Assembly: GCA_020634815.1 (NCBI GenBank)
Contig: JACKBA010000060.1
Location: 1 to 13,109, forward strand
Direction of reading: 5' to 3'
Source of the DNA: Caldilineaceae bacterium
GTDB taxonomy: Bacteria > Chloroflexota > Anaerolineae > Caldilineales > Caldilineaceae
DNA: 13,109 nt
Shown: one piece after another, positions 11,660 to 13,109 of the stretch
Layout: each line of letters starts with the position of its first letter
How positions within the stretch are numbered: position 1 is the first letter of the stretch
Made by a program: the position numbers and the translations under genes
The notes under the pieces: generated by a model
Database searches by the model: none
The model's input: only the letters and a program-made list of their open reading frames with translations
Told to the model about the DNA's origin: nothing

Positions 11660-12084
11660 CTAGAACTCGACCGAGGCCGACATCATCTCGGCCTCGGTGA
11701 CGACCGCAGCGCCGGCGGCTGCCGCCATCGCGCCGTCCAGCTCCTGGTTGGCAGCGGCGCCGTTGGGCGTGCCGAGGAATTCGACGTTGCTGGCGTAGAT
11801 GACGTTGATGGCGTGGGCCTTGCCGTCACTCCCGATGTACGCCTCGGGCTGGCTGATGCGCCCTTGACCGCTACCTGGCGTCCCTTGGCAAGGTAGCGCC
11901 CGCAGTTGGCGGCGAGGTTCCGGTAGGTCTTGACCTTGAACCACACCGTCTCTTCGACGGTCTGGCCATTGGTCACGTAGCGCCGATTCACCGCCATGGT
12001 GAAGTCGGTCGCAGCCTGGCCGCTGGGCAACTGTCCGACGCGCGGGTCGCTGCCGAGATTGCCGATCCAAGTTCCAGTGTTCAT
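11660..12084 (-). CDS. ssb: Single-stranded DNA-binding protein, frameshifted as read
   Basis: The ATG at 12084 follows AAAGGAG by eight bases. Residues 1-75 (MNTGTWIGNLGSDPRVGQLP ... RYLAKGRQVAVKG) are a typical SSB OB-fold start. The reading frame then fails at about 11860, and the expected continuation RISQPEAYIGSDGKAHAINV, SNVEFLG and the tail appear in the next frame, down to the stop at 11660. One base (a C in a GGCCGC context on the coding strand) seems to be missing; restoring it gives a 141-residue protein. No slippery heptamer is present, so a sequencing error or recent mutation is likelier than programmed frameshifting. The C-terminus is MMSASVEF instead of the DDDIPF-type acidic tip that recruits partner proteins. 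Function: coats single-stranded DNA in replication and repair. Confidence 0.88.
11670..11698. repeat. 11-bp inverted repeat inside the end of ssb
   Basis: ACCGAGGCCGA and TCGGCCTCGGT enclose a seven-base loop and form a perfect stem. They encode the last residues of SSB (TEAEMMSASVE). No T-run follows. It could be a processing stem between the ssb message and the structured RNA, or the first helix of that RNA. Confidence 0.6.
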
Positions 12085-12125
12085 CTTCGTGCTCCTTTCT
12101 GAGCGAAACCATTGGTTGAGTGCGG

Positions 12126-12153
12126 AGAAGAAGAATTCTTTTTCTCTTCTTCT
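12126..12153. repeat. Purine/pyrimidine hairpin in the ssb leader
   Basis: AGAAGAAGA and TCTTCTTCT (nine pairs) surround ATTCTTTTTC. It is the only A/T-rich patch of the region and lies 42 bases upstream of the ssb ATG. It could melt easily (origin-like) or fold in the leader RNA. There is no terminal T-run beyond the stem. Confidence 0.5.
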
Positions 12154-12173
12154 TTCCGAATGACTCCTCTACT

Positions 12174-12271
12174 GCACGGGCATGGGCGGCATCCAAAGGG
12201 CGCCGGCCGCCAGGCCGGCGGGAGCGAGCAAAGCGAGCGACGCACCCTTTGGAAATGCCGCCCGCCCGTGC
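12174..12271. repeat. Long interrupted inverted repeat (25 pairs) with inner hairpin
   Basis: The arms pair as GCACGGGC with GCCCGTGC, GGGCGGCAT with ATGCCGCCC, and CCAAAGGG with CCCTTTGG, broken only by a two-base bulge on each side. Inside is a second perfect hairpin, CGCCGGCC-GCCA-GGCCGGCG, and a GCGAGC-AAA-GCGAGC direct repeat. The 98-base element can form a cruciform in DNA or a long stem in RNA. It sits in the gene-free leader of ssb. Possible roles are a replication or transfer origin, a regulatory stem, or a small mobile repeat; no flanking target duplication is seen. Confidence 0.75.
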
Positions 12272-12331
12272 AACTTCCGTTTCCGTGCGAGTTCGTTGCC
12301 CTACGCGGCGGGTCCGTCTCCGTGCATCGCG

Positions 12332-12448
12332 GTCAGCGTTTCTTGCAGTTGCTCTCGCAGTTGATTTGGCCGTCAGCGGTTCTTGCAGTTGACCTGGCAG
12401 TCACTGTCCTTGCGGTTGCGGTCGTCGTTGTTGTTGTTCTGGCAGTTG
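12332..12448. repeat. Iteron-like GCAGTTG repeats in the ssb leader
   Basis: GCAGTTG occurs at 12345-12351, 12357-12363, 12385-12391 and 12442-12448, all in the same orientation. The first and third lie in a 20-base repeat (12332-12351 and 12372-12391) that differs at one position and is spaced exactly 40 bases. The remaining sequence is degenerate and of similar composition. It could be an initiator-protein binding array; the copy number is low for a plasmid origin. No supported gene overlaps it. Confidence 0.5.
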
Positions 12449-12465
12449 CCGCCGGTCATCGACGG

Positions 12466-12502
12466 CAAAAAGAAACCCTGGCCGGCGAGGGGCCGACCAG
12501 GG
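12466..12502 (-). terminator. Intrinsic terminator after the first gene
   Basis: On the minus strand CCCTGGTCGGC, loop CCCTC and GCCGGCCAGGG form an 11-pair stem (one T-G) followed by TTTCTTTTT. It begins 11 bases after the stop of the gene at 12513 and isolates that gene from the ssb leader, implying a promoter for ssb somewhere in 12465-12085. I could not pick out a convincing -35/-10 pair there. Confidence 0.87.
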
Positions 12503-12512
12503 CGGTGGAGAA

Positions 12513-13109
12513 TCAGGCGAGGATGCGCTCGACGAGGCGTGTCAGGGCGAGCAGGCTGCTGTCGTCGTCCTGGGGCACGATGAGGTGGCGGTTGTCATCA
12601 TCGCCGAGCGGCTCGTGCCAGGCAGGGTCGCCGGGCGTGAAGGTGTAGACGACCTGCCACTTCACCTTCCCGACGCCTGCCATCTTCCAGGCAACGCCCT
12701 TGTCGGTGGCGACCTGGTCGCACTGGACGCCCAGCAGAGGCAGTTCCATCTCGATGGGTGGGAAGTCGAACATGGGGGCCGGCTGCGGGGCAGGCAGGGG
12801 CACCAGGTTGGCCAGCAGGTGCTGTTCGAGGAGCTTGTGCGGCCCGCTGTAGCTGCGGTACTTCCACCAGTCGCCGCCGTTGGCAGCCATCTGCTCTTCC
12901 CTGCTCAGCGCCTTGCCGTTGCGGAAGACGAGGATGCGGGTGATGATCCCGCCGCTGACGGCCGCGGCCACCTGCTCGGGGGCCGGCATCACGTATCCTT
13001 CGTAGACGATGCCGTCCACGACCTTGCGCACGATGCAGTCACGCACCATCGTGTCGCTGGCGATGACGTGGCCGGGCAGCACCAGGTCTTCCTCGACGCC
13101 GTAGGTGAC
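12513..13109 (-). CDS. Unknown protein, N-terminus beyond the window
   Basis: The frame is open from the window edge (199 codons before a TGA at 12513-12515). A GTG at 13082 could serve as start, but no ribosome site precedes it and the upstream codons (VTYGVEEDLVLPGHV) read like coding sequence, so I treat the gene as 5'-truncated. The visible part contains HVIASDTMVRDCIVRKVVDG, VSGGIITRILVFRNGKALS, a WWKYRSYSGPHKLLEQHLLA segment, a Pro-rich linker (LVPLPAPQPAPMFDFPP), and VKWQVVYTFTPGDPAWHEPL near the end. It is soluble by appearance. No family is recognised. It ends its own transcription unit at the terminator 11 bases downstream. Confidence 0.8.
   Translation of the reverse strand, partial: VTYGVEEDLVLPGHVIASDTMVRDCIVRKVVDGIVYEGYVMPAPEQVAAAVSGGIITRILVFRNGKALSREEQMAANGGDWWKYRSYSGPHKLLEQHLLANLVPLPAPQPAPMFDFPPIEMELPLLGVQCDQVATDKGVAWKMAGVGKVKWQVVYTFTPGDPAWHEPLGDDDNRHLIVPQDDDSSLLALTRLVERILA

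Noticed and set aside
11855..11865. Programmed -1 frameshift in ssb
   Set aside because: There is no X-XXY-YYZ slippery heptamer and no obvious stimulating stem immediately downstream; a missing base is simpler.
11660..12196. 178-codon minus-strand frame as an intact alternative to ssb
   Set aside because: Its first two thirds are an out-of-frame reading of ssb; only its last 66 codons are SSB sequence. A frameshifted ssb starting at 12084 explains both parts.
12373..12459. 28-codon minus-strand frame (Asn/Cys-rich, ends CQVNCKNR) in the ssb leader
   Set aside because: It has no ribosome site and its pattern follows from the GCAGTTG repeats; a partly duplicated end in another frame suggests DNA repeats rather than a peptide.
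12112..12648. 178-codon plus-strand frame with a Val/Leu-rich stretch
   Set aside because: It crosses the inverted repeat, the terminator and the coding region of the opposite gene; the hydrophobic part arises from repeat sequence and no ribosome site is present.
1..13109. tRNA genes, rRNA genes, insertion sequences, integrase or attachment sites
   Set aside because: I saw no T-loop/acceptor pattern, no transposase or recombinase motif, and no terminal repeats with target duplication.

Overview
This window is GC-rich bacterial DNA from what looks like a mobile or accessory replicon: a plasmid, integrative element or large (pro)phage. Every gene I can support lies on the minus strand, so the transcription order runs from position 13109 down to 1. 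Genes are packed with ATGA, GTGA or TGATG junctions and overlaps of 4-14 bases, mostly behind good Shine-Dalgarno sites. Only four products belong to families I recognise well: a single-stranded DNA-binding protein (ssb), a DNA polymerase sliding clamp (dnaN-like), a RadC/JAB protein, and a small PRTRC protein C (prokaryotic ubiquitin-like family). The rest are small conserved-looking proteins without an assigned function, as is common on plasmids and phages. The host cannot be fixed from this sequence; a Chloroflexota host is a weak guess.

Layout in transcription order: (1) 13109-12513, the 3' part of an unknown gene, ending in a strong intrinsic terminator. (2) 12465-12085, a 380-base gene-free stretch with GCAGTTG repeats, a 25-bp interrupted inverted repeat and an A/T-rich hairpin, forming the leader of ssb or an origin-like region. 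(3) ssb (12084-11660), read here with one base missing. (4) 11657-11055, about 600 bases without a gene, which folds into three related modules, long helices and a 7-bp kissing-loop pair, and ends in an intrinsic terminator; I read this as a large structured non-coding RNA. (5) 11002-7722: an unknown protein, the sliding clamp, a small basic protein, two related coiled-coil proteins, two further small proteins and a 31-residue membrane peptide, with terminators on either side of the last. (6) 7655-1, an operon of at least sixteen contiguous genes including radC, zinc-binding miniproteins, three possible divergent paralogs and the PRTRC protein C.

How it may work together (inference): ssb, clamp and RadC would give the element its own DNA replication and repair accessories. 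The PRTRC protein C suggests that a ThiF (E1-like), E2-like, JAB and ParB cassette lies beyond position 1. The intrinsic terminators at 12466, 11054, 7834 and 7672 divide the array into segments. The most notable object is the ornate RNA between ssb and the next gene; it has the size, the multi-helix architecture and the mobile-element setting of large ornate RNAs such as GOLLD and ROOL, but I cannot match it to either.
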